From: Eledone cirrhosa
Taxonomy: Eukaryota > Mollusca > Cephalopoda > Octopoda > Eledonidae
Assembly (NCBI GenBank): GCA_964016885.1
Contig: OZ024741.1
Location: forward strand, 29,490,809 to 29,554,808
Direction of reading: 5' to 3'
DNA: 64,000 nucleotides
Under the pieces are notes generated by a model that was given only the letters and a program-made list of their open reading frames with translations, was not told the origin of the DNA and did no database searches. The position numbers and the translations under genes are program-made. Each line of letters begins with the position of its first letter. Positions within the stretch are counted from its first letter, which is position 1. Of the stretch, positions 54,408 through 62,870 are shown piece after piece.

Positions 54408-54754
54408 TAATAATAAATATCTATCAAAAACACTCGGAAACTGCAAAAACGTCTAACGAAGAGTAACAGAAAGTTACCAGAAATGGCCAGGAATCATGAG
54501 CAAAGGAAACAATTCTTTTCTCTTCAAGGATATCAAGACGTTCAAAACAGAAGCTGAATTGATTTGAACTTAAGAAAAAATAAAATGAAGAAGAGAGAAT
54601 AACAGAAATGGTGATAAAGATAAAAACTAAATTGATAACAGATCTGAAGAATACCATGCTAAAACGATGGTAACAAACCTAAATGGCGCATATCCGAAAA
54701 GGTTAAATAGGAAGAGGAGAACAAAAGTTAAAAAAAGGGTTAAGAAGCACTAGG
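54408..54754. other. A-rich spacer, nothing recognised
   Basis: This is purine-rich sequence with no convincing open frame. It may be decayed retroelement sequence, but I see no motif to support that. Confidence 0.5.
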
Positions 54755-55606
54755 CTAAAGCCGAAATTCCGACACTAGAAGATTCCTGGTTGAGCATAAG
54801 ATCAAAATCGTGACGCTAGAAACCCCTAAACGTACATAATGAAGCAGAACAAAGTAAGTAACTGCTGAATGTCGAGAGGTGGAGAAGTAACAATTTACCA
54901 CCTTGACTCTGGCTACCAAGCCTTTGTTAAAAAAGAACTTATTCATTGGCTTCCTACTGTCAGTCACGTATTTGTGCAGGTTGTTTTTCTCCATCTGAAC
55001 ACAGTCCTCTATGCTGATAAGACCTCTTCCACCTTCAGATCTCTTTAAGTAGAGTCTAACGACATCACTCCTCTTGTGGAACATGTTTTCGATAGTCAAT
55101 AGCTTCCTAGTCTTCCTATCCATTTCTTTTTGTTCAGCAACATTCCATCTCAGAATTCCCGCACTGTACCTAATAATAGACACAGCTCGGGAGTTCACTG
55201 CACTTATGGCATTCCTACTGTTCAGATGTGACTTTAATACGCTCCTTATTCTCCGAATGTATTCAGATCTTATCAATTCCTTCATTTATTTTGTTATTGA
55301 TGTCATCAGCCTCCAGAACACCTAAATATTTGTATCCCTCTTCAGTATCAATTTCCTTTCTCATCTCACCTGTTGGTACCTGGATTCCGTTGCTTCTGCT
55401 CAATAACCCCTCTTCATCACAAGGACTCCACATTACTAATACCAAATTGCATACATATATCATTGCTGAAAATACGGAGAGTGTCAACAAGCACATCCAA
55501 CTCCTTCTCACTCTTCCCGAAGAGCTTAAGATCGTCCATGAAGAAGAGGAGATTGATGGTAAGCTCTCCCTTTCCCAACTTGTATCCCAACTTGTAATTA
55601 TTATTA
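54755..55606 (-). pseudogene. LINE reverse transcriptase fragment (FMDDLKLF type)
   Basis: Read on the minus strand, the order is GYKLGKGELTINLLFFMDDL (catalytic MDD at 55531-55539), a VDTLRIFSNDI helix, a frame break, EEGYKYLGVLEADD, a second break near 55270, then IRSEYIRRIRSVLKS, RYSAGILRW, MDRKTRKLLTIE and EGGRGLISIEDCV. This is the thumb and linker region of a LINE group whose C-terminal domain resembles the piece at 53823-54059. At least two frameshifts are present. The upstream part was removed or displaced where the plus-strand Tx1-like copy begins. Homology fades after about 54930, although the frame stays open to 54755. Confidence 0.7.
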
Positions 55607-55611
55607 TTTGA

Positions 55612-55954
55612 AAAGGAAAATCAGGATAGAGAGGGAAGTGCTCTCTTCCCAGCATTTTGTTGAAAGATGGGTGAGAGAAGCAAGTATGACCCTGAGTATG
55701 TGTCTGTAAATTAAAGGTGGAAAACTGGGAGAGGGCACCTGCCCTGGTGGTCAGGGTCACTGTGGCCTTTTAATGGGCTTTCTCCACAAATGTCCCTCGG
55801 AAGTCTCCCCCCTATTGGGGAATTTTTCAATTTTATTTTTTATTACATCCTCTGTTTTTTTTTACACGCAGAAATGCCCATCTGTACCGTCCTGTATTGT
55901 CCTGTACTGTCCTTAATGTCTACTTTATGTAAACCCTTGTGGTTAATAAAGAAA
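55612..55954 (+). mobile_element. 5'-truncated copy of the Tx1-like LINE, 3' end only
   Basis: The first 120 bp repeat the end of ORF2 (codons matching REVLSSQHFVERWVREA), followed by the 3' untranslated region. It ends TGTGGTTAATAAAGAAAGCA and runs into (TTA)n. Compared with the large minus-strand copy it keeps about 80 extra bases (CCTGCCCTGGTGGTCAGGG onward). Its 5' junction also sits on a short ATT run (about 55597-55611). Confidence 0.85.
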
Positions 55955-55955
55955 G

Positions 55956-56016
<61 letters not shown>
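55955..56016. repeat. (TTA)n microsatellite at LINE 3' end
   Basis: A pure TTA tract of about 60 bp lies between the truncated LINE and the SINE-derived hairpin. Confidence 0.95.
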
Positions 56017-56019
<3 letters not shown>

Positions 56020-56109
56020 CAGTGCATTACTGGTACTTTACGGTGTCGATAAAATAAAGTACCAGTAATCCACTGGGTAATTGCTGGCCTTGTGCCTAAC
56101 GTAGAAACA
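56017..56109 (+). mobile_element. Truncated SINE forming a hairpin
   Basis: Bases 56017-56040 and 56055-56078 are inverted copies of the same SINE segment (23 of 24 bases pair; 14-base loop GGTGTCGATAAAA region). The right arm continues into the normal SINE 3' end TTGCTGGCCTTGTGCC. The tRNA-like head is missing. Confidence 0.8.

Positions 56110-56158
<49 letters not shown>
56110..56158. repeat. (ATT)n tail of the SINE
   Basis: A 49-bp ATT tract follows the SINE 3' end and ends at AGTCC. Confidence 0.93.
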
Positions 56159-56250
56159 GTCCTATTTTTATTGCATATCATCACGGCATTATCGAGCGCC
56201 GCTCTGTGCGCCTTGGGTATGTGCAGTGTGGTTTTTTGGTAACGTTGTTT

Positions 56251-56558
56251 CTATTGTATTGAGAATATTCTTCGTAATATGTGTGAAGTGTTTAGTAGTG
56301 CTATTCTTTGTATGTTGTATATATTAATAAGTCCTGCGGGGTTAGTCATATATCTGCCTGTGTGTTTTCTATCATTCCCAGACCTCCTATTATTATAGCT
56401 ATTGTTTCAGTTTTCACCATCCAATTTCTGGTTATTTCCCTCCTTATATCTTTATGTTTGGATAGTTTTTCCCTGTAATACCTTCCCACAATTGTTCGGC
56501 TGCTGTGTTTTTTGTTCTTGCTAGTTCCGTGCATTATAATTTCTCTTCCCCTACTCAT
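56251..56558 (-). pseudogene. LINE C-terminal domain fragment, second copy type
   Basis: On the minus strand a frame at 56346-56558 contains KLSKHKDIRREITRNWMVKT and then IAIIIGGLGMIEN, matching the helix and V-I-P-x-I-I-G-x-L-G segment of the restriction-like LINE C-terminus. In the next frame comes NIQRIALLNTSHILRRIFSI and a stop at 56251-56253, which is the usual final helix (x-L-L-x-T-x-H-I-L-R-x). One frameshift joins them. It differs enough from the 53823 fragment to be a separate subfamily. The part toward 56558 is too decayed to place. Confidence 0.6.
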
Positions 56559-56978
56559 AATCCTCTCCAGAACTCTTCCAATTATTTCACTTTCGGGGCT
56601 ACATTACCTTCTATTTTACTCCTATTAAGTTCCTGGTAGAGTTGTTCAGAACTGGAGTGATATAGTTGGTTTTGTTCAAAACTCTTTCGTTCTTTTCATA
56701 TCTCAGGATTCCAAGTATTTATTGTCTCAGTCATTCTTTAGTTTCCAGGATTTCCTTGTCTGTTATATCATATTTCTTTAGTATCTATATTTTCTTTCCT
56801 ATTCCTAGTATTTATATTTTTTTTCTATTTCATTTAAGATTGTTAAGTCTTTTATTTTATTTTCTAATCTTTTTGTGTATCTTTTATTTATATCTTTGTG
56901 TGGTTTTGTTATTCTTTTTTGTGTAGATCTAAGGGAGGTAACCACTTACTTTCGTCGCAACAACGACTGCTGCATATA
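56559..56978. other. T-rich spacer, nothing firm
   Basis: This is T-rich DNA that may include the decayed 5' continuation of the LINE fragment on its left. I found no motif to confirm that. Confidence 0.45.
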
Positions 56979-57058
56979 AGGGTGTCTTCAAAAAATGTAT
57001 ACTACATACTTCAAAAACAGTCTAATAAAAGTGTGTATATATTTTTTGGGGACACCCT
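56979..57058. mobile_element. 80-bp foldback element with mariner-like ends
   Basis: The ends are imperfect inverted repeats: AGGGTGTCTTCAAAAAATGT on the left (56979-57002) and, inverted, AGGGTGTCCCCAAAAAATAT on the right (57033-57058). AGGGTGTC followed by an A-run and TATAC is a common form of mariner terminal repeat. The interior is only about 30 bp, so this would be an internally deleted, non-coding copy. A clean TA target duplication is not evident. Confidence 0.55.
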
Positions 57059-57464
57059 GTTTTATATTATTCAGCCTTGTGATACTAATGTTTCTATTCG
57101 TGTTAATTAAGTCTATGTTGGTTATATTAGTGTTTTTTTTATAGTTATTGTTCTATTAGTTTTTATTCTTGGGAGGTGTATTCTTTGGTCCCTAGGGAAA
57201 TCTATTGTTTCTAGTTGTTGGCTTATTTCCAACGTTATCATATTAGGGTCCTGAATGTTGTCTTTGGGGTTTATTTCCTACATATTTTTCCTCACATTTC
57301 TTTTCATTTCTATGTGTTGTCCTCAATCGGTTTTTATTGCTCAGTATTCTGTATATATTTTAGGGTTGATTTGTTGTTTATTTTAACTGTTTTAGATATG
57401 TTGGTTCTATTCATTCCTATATTTAATTCTCAATATATTTATGTTCGTTAGTTGTGTTTTGTTC
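57059..57464. other. T-rich spacer, nothing recognised
   Basis: This is low-complexity T-rich sequence without domain-bearing frames. Confidence 0.5.
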
Positions 57465-57802
57465 TTGTTATATTTATGGAGGGTCATGTGGGCCTAATAT
57501 TGCCAAAAATAATGGTTTCTTATATAGGCACAAGGCCATCAATTTTTGAGGAAAGGAAAGTCGATTAAATCGACCCCAGTGCGTGACTGGTACTTTATTT
57601 TATCGACTCCGTAAGGATGAAAGGCAAAGTTAAACGCAGCAGCATTTGAACTCAGAATGGCAAGGGCCGTAACTCTTTGCTGCAGAGCATGGCGTCCGAC
57701 TCTCTACCGATACTGCCAATCCACCGCCCGCTACCGATACTGGCAATCCACTGCCAAAATTAATAATAAAACACACACACTGTCTGGTTTCATTTTCGCT
57801 TT
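57465..57802. mobile_element. Old copy of an inverted-repeat element end, split by a SINE
   Basis: Bases 57465-57513 and 57756-57802 together match the segment GTTATACTTGGGGAGGGTCA ... TTTTCGCTT found at 60431 and 60608, with several substitutions. The two halves are separated exactly by a minus-strand SINE (57514-57755). AAAAATAAT-like sequence on both sides may be the SINE target duplication. Confidence 0.65.
57514..57755 (-). mobile_element. tRNA-derived SINE inserted in an older repeat
   Basis: In minus-strand sense it carries the tRNA-like head (GGCAGTATCGGTAGAGAG), a decayed B box (GAGTTCAAATGC), the GTCGATAAAATAAAGTACC body and the GGCCTTGTGCC end. The head is preceded by a second, nearly identical head fragment (about 57730-57755), so the first 26 bases are duplicated. 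Confidence 0.85.
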
Positions 57803-58244
57803 AGTTCAGTAATCTTTATATTTTTATCAATAATTTGTTCGTTATTCGTGTCTTCGTTCTGTATTTTTACTTCACTTTCTCTATTTCCATGTCTGATAAT
57901 TCCCTTTTCTTTTTAATATGTATTTCCTTAAATATCCTACTTTATTTAAACCAGATTATGGCTTGTTCTATTTTTGCTAAAATTTATATCTGTGTTGCTG
58001 TATTTTCATTTTAGGTAGTTGTAAAATATACGGGTAGAATGTTATATGGGTAGGTGTTAATTGAAGGAAAAAGACCGGCCCATCATTTAGAATGTTATCA
58101 ATTTTGTTGGGTGCCGAACTTTGTACTTGTAAAATTGTACATTTTTGGCGTGCATCTGTCTTCGTACAATTGTTTTTCTTAAGTTCAAAGAACGAACATC
58201 CGTACATCTATATGATTCATTTCTATAAATCTTTCACTGTTTTT
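57803..58244. other. AT-rich spacer, one short frame of unknown nature
   Basis: A 76-codon minus-strand frame (57977-58207) is present but resembles nothing I know. Composition is ordinary for the area. Confidence 0.45.
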
Positions 58245-58360
58245 ATAATATACATTTTCTTACTCATAACAATATACATTTTCTTACTTATAACATAATA
58301 TACGTTTTCTTACTTATAACATAATATACATTTTAACATAATATACATTTTCTTACTTAT
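58245..58360. repeat. 26-bp minisatellite, about four to five copies
   Basis: Units of ATAATATAC(A/G)TTTTCTTACTTATAAC repeat with one internally shortened copy near 58319-58337. Confidence 0.85.
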
Positions 58361-58667
58361 ATGTATCGGTATTTCTGTTTTTTTCTCTTTTCTTTTTCGT
58401 TATTGTTTTTGTTATAAGCTCTCCATGTGATGTATCTGTTTTTCAACTTGTATTTTTTTGCACGTAGTTCCAGGGTTAACACAGACATTTCTATAATAGT
58501 AATAATCTATATGTAAAATATAATTTTGGTAACATTCGTTGGTTCTTGTCTAACATATTCTGCTTTGTTTTCTAGCTATATTTGCTATCGTTTCGTCAAG
58601 GGTGTCCGATTTATTTCAAATCTCGCGGGGAGCTTCGTTATAGGGGTTCATGATGTTATTCAGCCCG
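58361..58667. other. AT-rich spacer, nothing recognised
   Basis: I see no open frame with a domain and no repeat family. Confidence 0.5.
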
Positions 58668-58887
58668 AGCCTATTGGCAGTATTGGTAGAGCGTCGGACA
58701 TGTTTTGCAGCATAGAGTTACGGCCCTATACGTTCTGAGTTCAAATCCTGCCAAGGTTGGCTTTGCTTTTCATTCTTATAGCGTGGATAAAATAAAGTAC
58801 CAATATTATACCAGGGTCGATTTAATCTACTTTCCACTCCCCAAAATTGCTGGCCTTGTGCCAAAAGTGGAAAGAATTATTATTATT
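58668..58887 (+). mobile_element. tRNA-derived SINE, plus strand, first of a tandem pair
   Basis: Head TTGGCAGTATTGGTAGAGCG, B box GAGTTCAAATCC, body GGATAAAATAAAGTACCA, the full middle segment with GGGTCGATTTAATC, end TGCTGGCCTTGTGCC and a short ATT tail. A second SINE starts directly after the tail. Confidence 0.87.
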
Positions 58888-58888
58888 G

Positions 58889-59075
58889 TGTTTGGCAGTA
58901 TCGGTATGGCGTCAGACGTCATACTTTGTAGCATAGAGTTATGGCCCTTTGCGTTCTGAGTTCAAATCCGCCGAGGTTAACTTTGCCTTTCATCCTTACG
59001 GGGTCGATAAAATAAAGTACCAGTAATGCAATGGAGTTATTGCTGGCCTTGTGCCAAAAGTAGAAATTATTATTG
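58889..59075 (+). mobile_element. tRNA-derived SINE, plus strand, second of a tandem pair
   Basis: Head TTTGGCAGTATCGGTATGGC, B box GAGTTCAAATCC, body GGGGTCGATAAAATAAAGTA, end TTGCTGGCCTTGTGCC and a short ATT tail. It lacks the roughly 35-bp middle segment that the first member carries, so the pair are different subtypes. Confidence 0.87.
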
Positions 59076-60022
59076 TGGTGTGTTGTATTAGTATTACGTG
59101 TATACTGATACGAATAAAGGTGTTTGAGGGTGTAGTGTGGCAAACTAAATGTAAAATAACATTCTACATACAAATCTCAACAACGTCGATATGTTTAATT
59201 CTGGATTTTTGCACAAATATGCCCTCAGGTTAGGAAACAATCCATAACCGGGTGGGTTGGAAATAAGAAGATGTAAGAATATTTTAAGACACCTTTTGAC
59301 AGTAGATGTACAGTTTTAAAGTAAAACCGTGATTTAAGGACTTGGCTTAGTTACCTACCTAAGTAAATAATAAGATAAATCTTAAAATCGAATGATTTCA
59401 GACGGCAGAATTTACAATATGGCCACGGGAATGCTATTAAAAGATAATTCAAAATAATCTGAACAGATGACAAAATAATTTCAAAACAACTGGTGCAGAG
59501 AAGTATACCTGCGTTGGTAGTTGTCCAAAGTACACCGAAAATCAGACCAGTGCAAAAAAAAAAGAAAAAAGACATAAAATAAAAAAAAACAATAACAATA
59601 ACATGTTAACGAAATGAAAAGAAAGTTGGCAATATGGAGAATAATTTTAAAGTAGATTATATATGGGATAGAATTTTCAACAAATATGCCAAATCGTAGC
59701 CGTAAAGTAGTCTTCAATGAGAGAAAACTTTATAGTATAATTTTATTGTTACTGTTGATGTTTAGCCCTAGGTCAGTTTTCAGTAAGCAGATATATGATC
59801 AAAGATTTACAGTCATGACTATTTCATCTTAGTAACAGACCTTGTATCCAGGACTATATTATCCAATGTGTTCTTCTGGTGTTAAAGACAGTAAAGTCTG
59901 GTTTGAGGAAAACATTTGATAGCTACGTTTCGCATGTCGAGTAACACGGCTTGTGTTAAGATATATCACAATTTATAGGTGTGAAGTATAATACCAATTG
60001 ACCTATGAATACAGAAATATAG
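59076..60022. other. AT-rich spacer, nothing recognised
   Basis: About 950 bp with short A- or T-rich frames only. No domain, RNA gene or structured repeat was seen. Confidence 0.55.
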
Positions 60023-60052
60023 ACACACACGCACATAGACACACACACACAT

Positions 60053-60137
<85 letters not shown>
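60023..60137. repeat. (CA)n microsatellite
   Basis: A CA tract of about 115 bp, imperfect in its first 35 bp. The poly-Cys/Val frame on the minus strand is a by-product. Confidence 0.97.
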
Positions 60138-60138
<1 letters not shown>

Positions 60139-60235
60139 GACTGTCTTCCTGCTATATCAAGCGTTAACCTAATGTATCCCTTCCATATACTGCACCAATT
60201 GTGTTGTTATTTCTGTTTACCTTTGATATACATAC

Positions 60236-60244
<9 letters not shown>
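60138..60244. other. Short spacer between two CA tracts
   Basis: This is unique-looking sequence of about 100 bp ending in the ATACACATACATACACA transition to the next tract. Confidence 0.6.
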
Positions 60245-60271
<27 letters not shown>

Positions 60272-60274
60272 GCG

Positions 60275-60360
<86 letters not shown>
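60245..60360. repeat. (CA)n microsatellite with a CG-rich interruption
   Basis: A CA tract with a CGCGCACGCGCGCG segment near 60271-60284. This alternating purine-pyrimidine stretch could adopt Z-DNA. Confidence 0.96.
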
Positions 60361-60363
<3 letters not shown>

Positions 60364-60430
60364 CCCCCTCCCATATATATATATTTGTTTTGCAAGGTTA
60401 TTTTATATGAAATCGTGCGTCGAAACAAAT

Positions 60431-60775
60431 ATTGTTATACTTGGGGAGGGTCATATTTGTGTAATATTGCCAGAAATAATAACAGAACACACTCACTGTT
60501 TGGTTGGTTTTCGCTTATGTATCTTTTATATCTCCATAGTTAATTTATTTGACAATCAACGTTTATCATTGATTGGCCAACGGTTAAAACTACAGATATA
60601 TATATATATTGTTATACTTGGGGAGGGTCATATTTGTGTAATATTGCCAGAATTAATAACAGAACACACTCACTGTTTGGTTGGTTTTCGCTTCTCGCTG
60701 TCTTTTATATCTGTAATCTAGCTTACTCGGTCCTCAATGTTGCCATTGACTGACCGACGGTCAAAAATAATACAG
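60431..60775. repeat. Two tandem copies of a 177-bp segment
   Basis: The segment starting ATTGTTATACTTGGGGAGGG occurs at 60431 and again at 60608. The first 85 bp are almost identical; the rest (up to the CAACGGTTAAAA / CGACGGTCAAAA parts) has diverged. It contains the left end of the inverted-repeat element below. Confidence 0.85.
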
Positions 60776-61086
60776 ATACAATATAGATACAAACACATAT
60801 ATATAGTTTACATAATTTACATAAATCTTTCGTTGCACATCTGCAACATCGTCAGTGGTGTTATATTTTCCTCCTGTTGTGTAAACTAATTCATCGCCGC
60901 TATATATATATATATATATATAGTCTATCAAAGTTCTTTCGTTGCACATCTGCAACATCATCAGTGGTACTATTATTATGTTCCCTCCTATTGTATTGTA
61001 ATGTTTACGCCATTTCAGTGAGTGTGTTCTGTTATTATTTCTGGCAATATTATTACAACAATATGACCCTCCCCAAGTATAACAAT
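60608..61086. mobile_element. Putative non-coding inverted-repeat DNA element
   Basis: The left end (60608-60680) and the right end (61016-61086, inverted) match over about 70 bp: TTATACTTGGGGAGGGTCAT on the left, with its reverse complement ending CCCCAAGTATAAC on the right. (TA)n lies on both outer sides, compatible with TA-rich target sites. The interior holds no frame of note and two copies of a CGTTGCACATCTGCAACATC segment (about 60827 and 60936). It is probably a miniature inverted-repeat transposon of a family I cannot name. Confidence 0.6.
60825..61000. repeat. Direct repeat pair around TTGCACATCTGCAA
   Basis: TCTTTCGTTGCACATCTGCA begins near 60825 and again near 60934, each followed by a CAGTGGT...CCTCCT segment. 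Between them is a (TA)n tract (about 60899-60921). The core TTGCA...TGCAA is itself an inverted repeat. Confidence 0.8.
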
Positions 61087-61228
61087 ATATATATATATAT
61101 TATAGAGTTGAAGAAAGTTGGCTGATCAAAATGTGCCGACTTTTTCTTAAACAGACGTGAAGCACTCTCGTTTTGTATTTCTTAGGATTTTCTCCGTAAG
61201 GTATCGTCCGGAGTTTTAGTATAATAAA

Positions 61229-61387
61229 TAAGAGAGAGGGTTTTATTCGTACATCCTCATTTTATTATCTAATGAAGACGGGGTCGATAAAATAAAGTAC
61301 CAGTAATGCACTGGGTAATTGCTGGCCTTGTGCCTAAAGTAGAAACAATTATCTAATGAAGATGTACGAATTAAAGCGTCTCTCTTA
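61229..61387. repeat. Imperfect palindrome interrupted by a SINE
   Basis: The left arm (61229-61264, TAAGAGAGAGGG...TTCGTACATCCTCAT) and right arm (61348-61387, ATGAAGATGTACGAA...TCTCTCTTA) are inverted copies with a few mismatches. They would be nearly adjacent without the inserted SINE fragment. Confidence 0.75.
61279..61347 (+). mobile_element. 5'-truncated SINE with a perfect 15-bp target duplication
   Basis: Only the last 70 bp of the SINE are present (GGGGTCGATAAAATAAAGTA to GCCTAAAGTAGAAACA). ATTATCTAATGAAGA stands on both sides (61264-61278 and 61348-61362), the signature of target-primed insertion. Confidence 0.9.
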
Positions 61388-61401
61388 TATATATATATAT
61401 A

Positions 61402-61725
61402 AGAAAAGAACTAAGATTTCACTTCGAGCATAGCTTTATACAAATATGTATAGAAATGTCGTATTTCTAAAGAAACACGGTTTTAGGAAGCCGTAGCTAT
61501 GCAAAAACCGGGGCTAACGCCCTCTGGTGGTGTCCCGCAGAAGCAGGGGGACAACCGTCTATGCATTTCAGGCTTGACTGGCCTTGATGAGGATGGTCCC
61601 TCCCACCGCTTGCGACTGCTGGACAGTCGAGAACATATAGTTTTCTCGTCTGTGTAAATGAGGTGATTAATCTCATTTGCATATGAAGCTGCATAAGTTG
61701 GCTCAACTTATAATAGAAAAGAATA
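61402..61725. other. Unidentified segment, locally G+C-rich
   Basis: Bases 61490-61630 are richer in G and C than their surroundings (GCCCTCTGGTGGTGTCCCGC). This could be part of a dispersed repeat. No coding or RNA feature was recognised. Confidence 0.4.
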
Positions 61726-61746
61726 TCTCTCTCTCTCTCTCTCTCG

Positions 61747-61831
<85 letters not shown>
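61726..61831. repeat. (CT)n-(TA)n compound microsatellite
   Basis: About 56 bp of CT with two CG interruptions is followed directly by about 50 bp of TA. Confidence 0.96.
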
Positions 61832-61834
<3 letters not shown>

Positions 61835-62870
61835 CAAGAAAGAAGAGCGACATGGTTTGCTATACAATAAGGGCTTTATTCACATTGCTGACAATTGTTT
61901 CTCTGAACTGGTAGGTCTAGAGATCGCTACCCGCCTGTTTTGGCGTCAATCGATCACCAGTACTTTGTTATAACCAGTCTATTCATAAGAGAATGCGAGA
62001 ATGAAGGGAATACACAGGCATGGCTTCTATATATAGTAGTGGCATTAAATCAGAACAATAATAACGATACTCAAATAAATTAGCTGTTAAATAGTTAAAA
62101 TAATCACAACATTAATCTAAGTAAGAAATATAGTATACTGATGACTTTAGCATGTAAAACGAGCTGATATGAAACAGATGTATGAAATTGACATGTAAAA
62201 GCTGTCATGCGGTATATTATATATAGTGTAGAGATAACCTGGGGCTTGAAATAATGGACCATTTACTTTACTGTAGGTTTTCTGACCGTAAGATTTATTA
62301 ATTATCTGACAGATAAAATATTTTCATTGTAGTGAGGATGGTAATCTTTATATGGTGTAGAGCCAATTCCTTATTTAAGTGGTCTATATTATATGAAGGG
62401 ATTGTTAGTTCGAATCATGGAGGTTGTTTAGCTTTCACAGTTCCAATAACAAATCATGCATGAATAAGACAGCAATAATATAGGCAATAAGGTAATACAG
62501 AGGTTAAGAAAGCAAGGTATATATAGAGAGAACATGATGAATACTATTACGGATACATTGGGGTGTTCATTATAACAACAGGAGGAAGGTGATATTTCAA
62601 GGACTGTGGTAGTAGTCAAATAATGTACTTAGAATTAAGTTCATCTGTTGAAGATCAAGAGTGAGGATGTGGTGTTGACAGCAGCCGAGAAGAGATATAT
62701 TTATGGGTTGATAAGATGTTTGCAGACATTACTGGGGTATAGAATTAAGGAGTCTAGAAGCTGTTTAAAGAATATTATAGTTCTGTGGTGGTCTGTGTGA
62801 GAGTGCGGATTTCATATGTTGAATGCTAAGTTATGTTGGTTCGAATCACGGTGGCTTAAATCTTGTGAAT
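61832..62870. other. Spacer next to the Penelope-like element, no gene seen
   Basis: About 1 kb of AT-rich sequence. TTCGAATCA occurs twice (near 62410 and 62840) but without a foldable tRNA. It may include the 3' flank of the retroelement to the right. Confidence 0.5.

Noticed and set aside
58668..59000. tRNA genes
   Set aside because: A and B boxes are present but no cloverleaf acceptor stem follows; they are SINE heads.
59956..60428. Cys/Val-rich and Thr/His-rich proteins
   Set aside because: They are translations of (CA)n microsatellites.
61497..61853. 118-codon minus-strand frame with an Arg/Glu/Ser and Tyr/Ile repeat N-terminus
   Set aside because: Its first part is the CT/TA microsatellite and the remainder shows no recognisable domain.
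62800..62870. tRNA-like GGTTCGAATCACGG
   Set aside because: The T-arm does not pair and there is no A box at the right distance.
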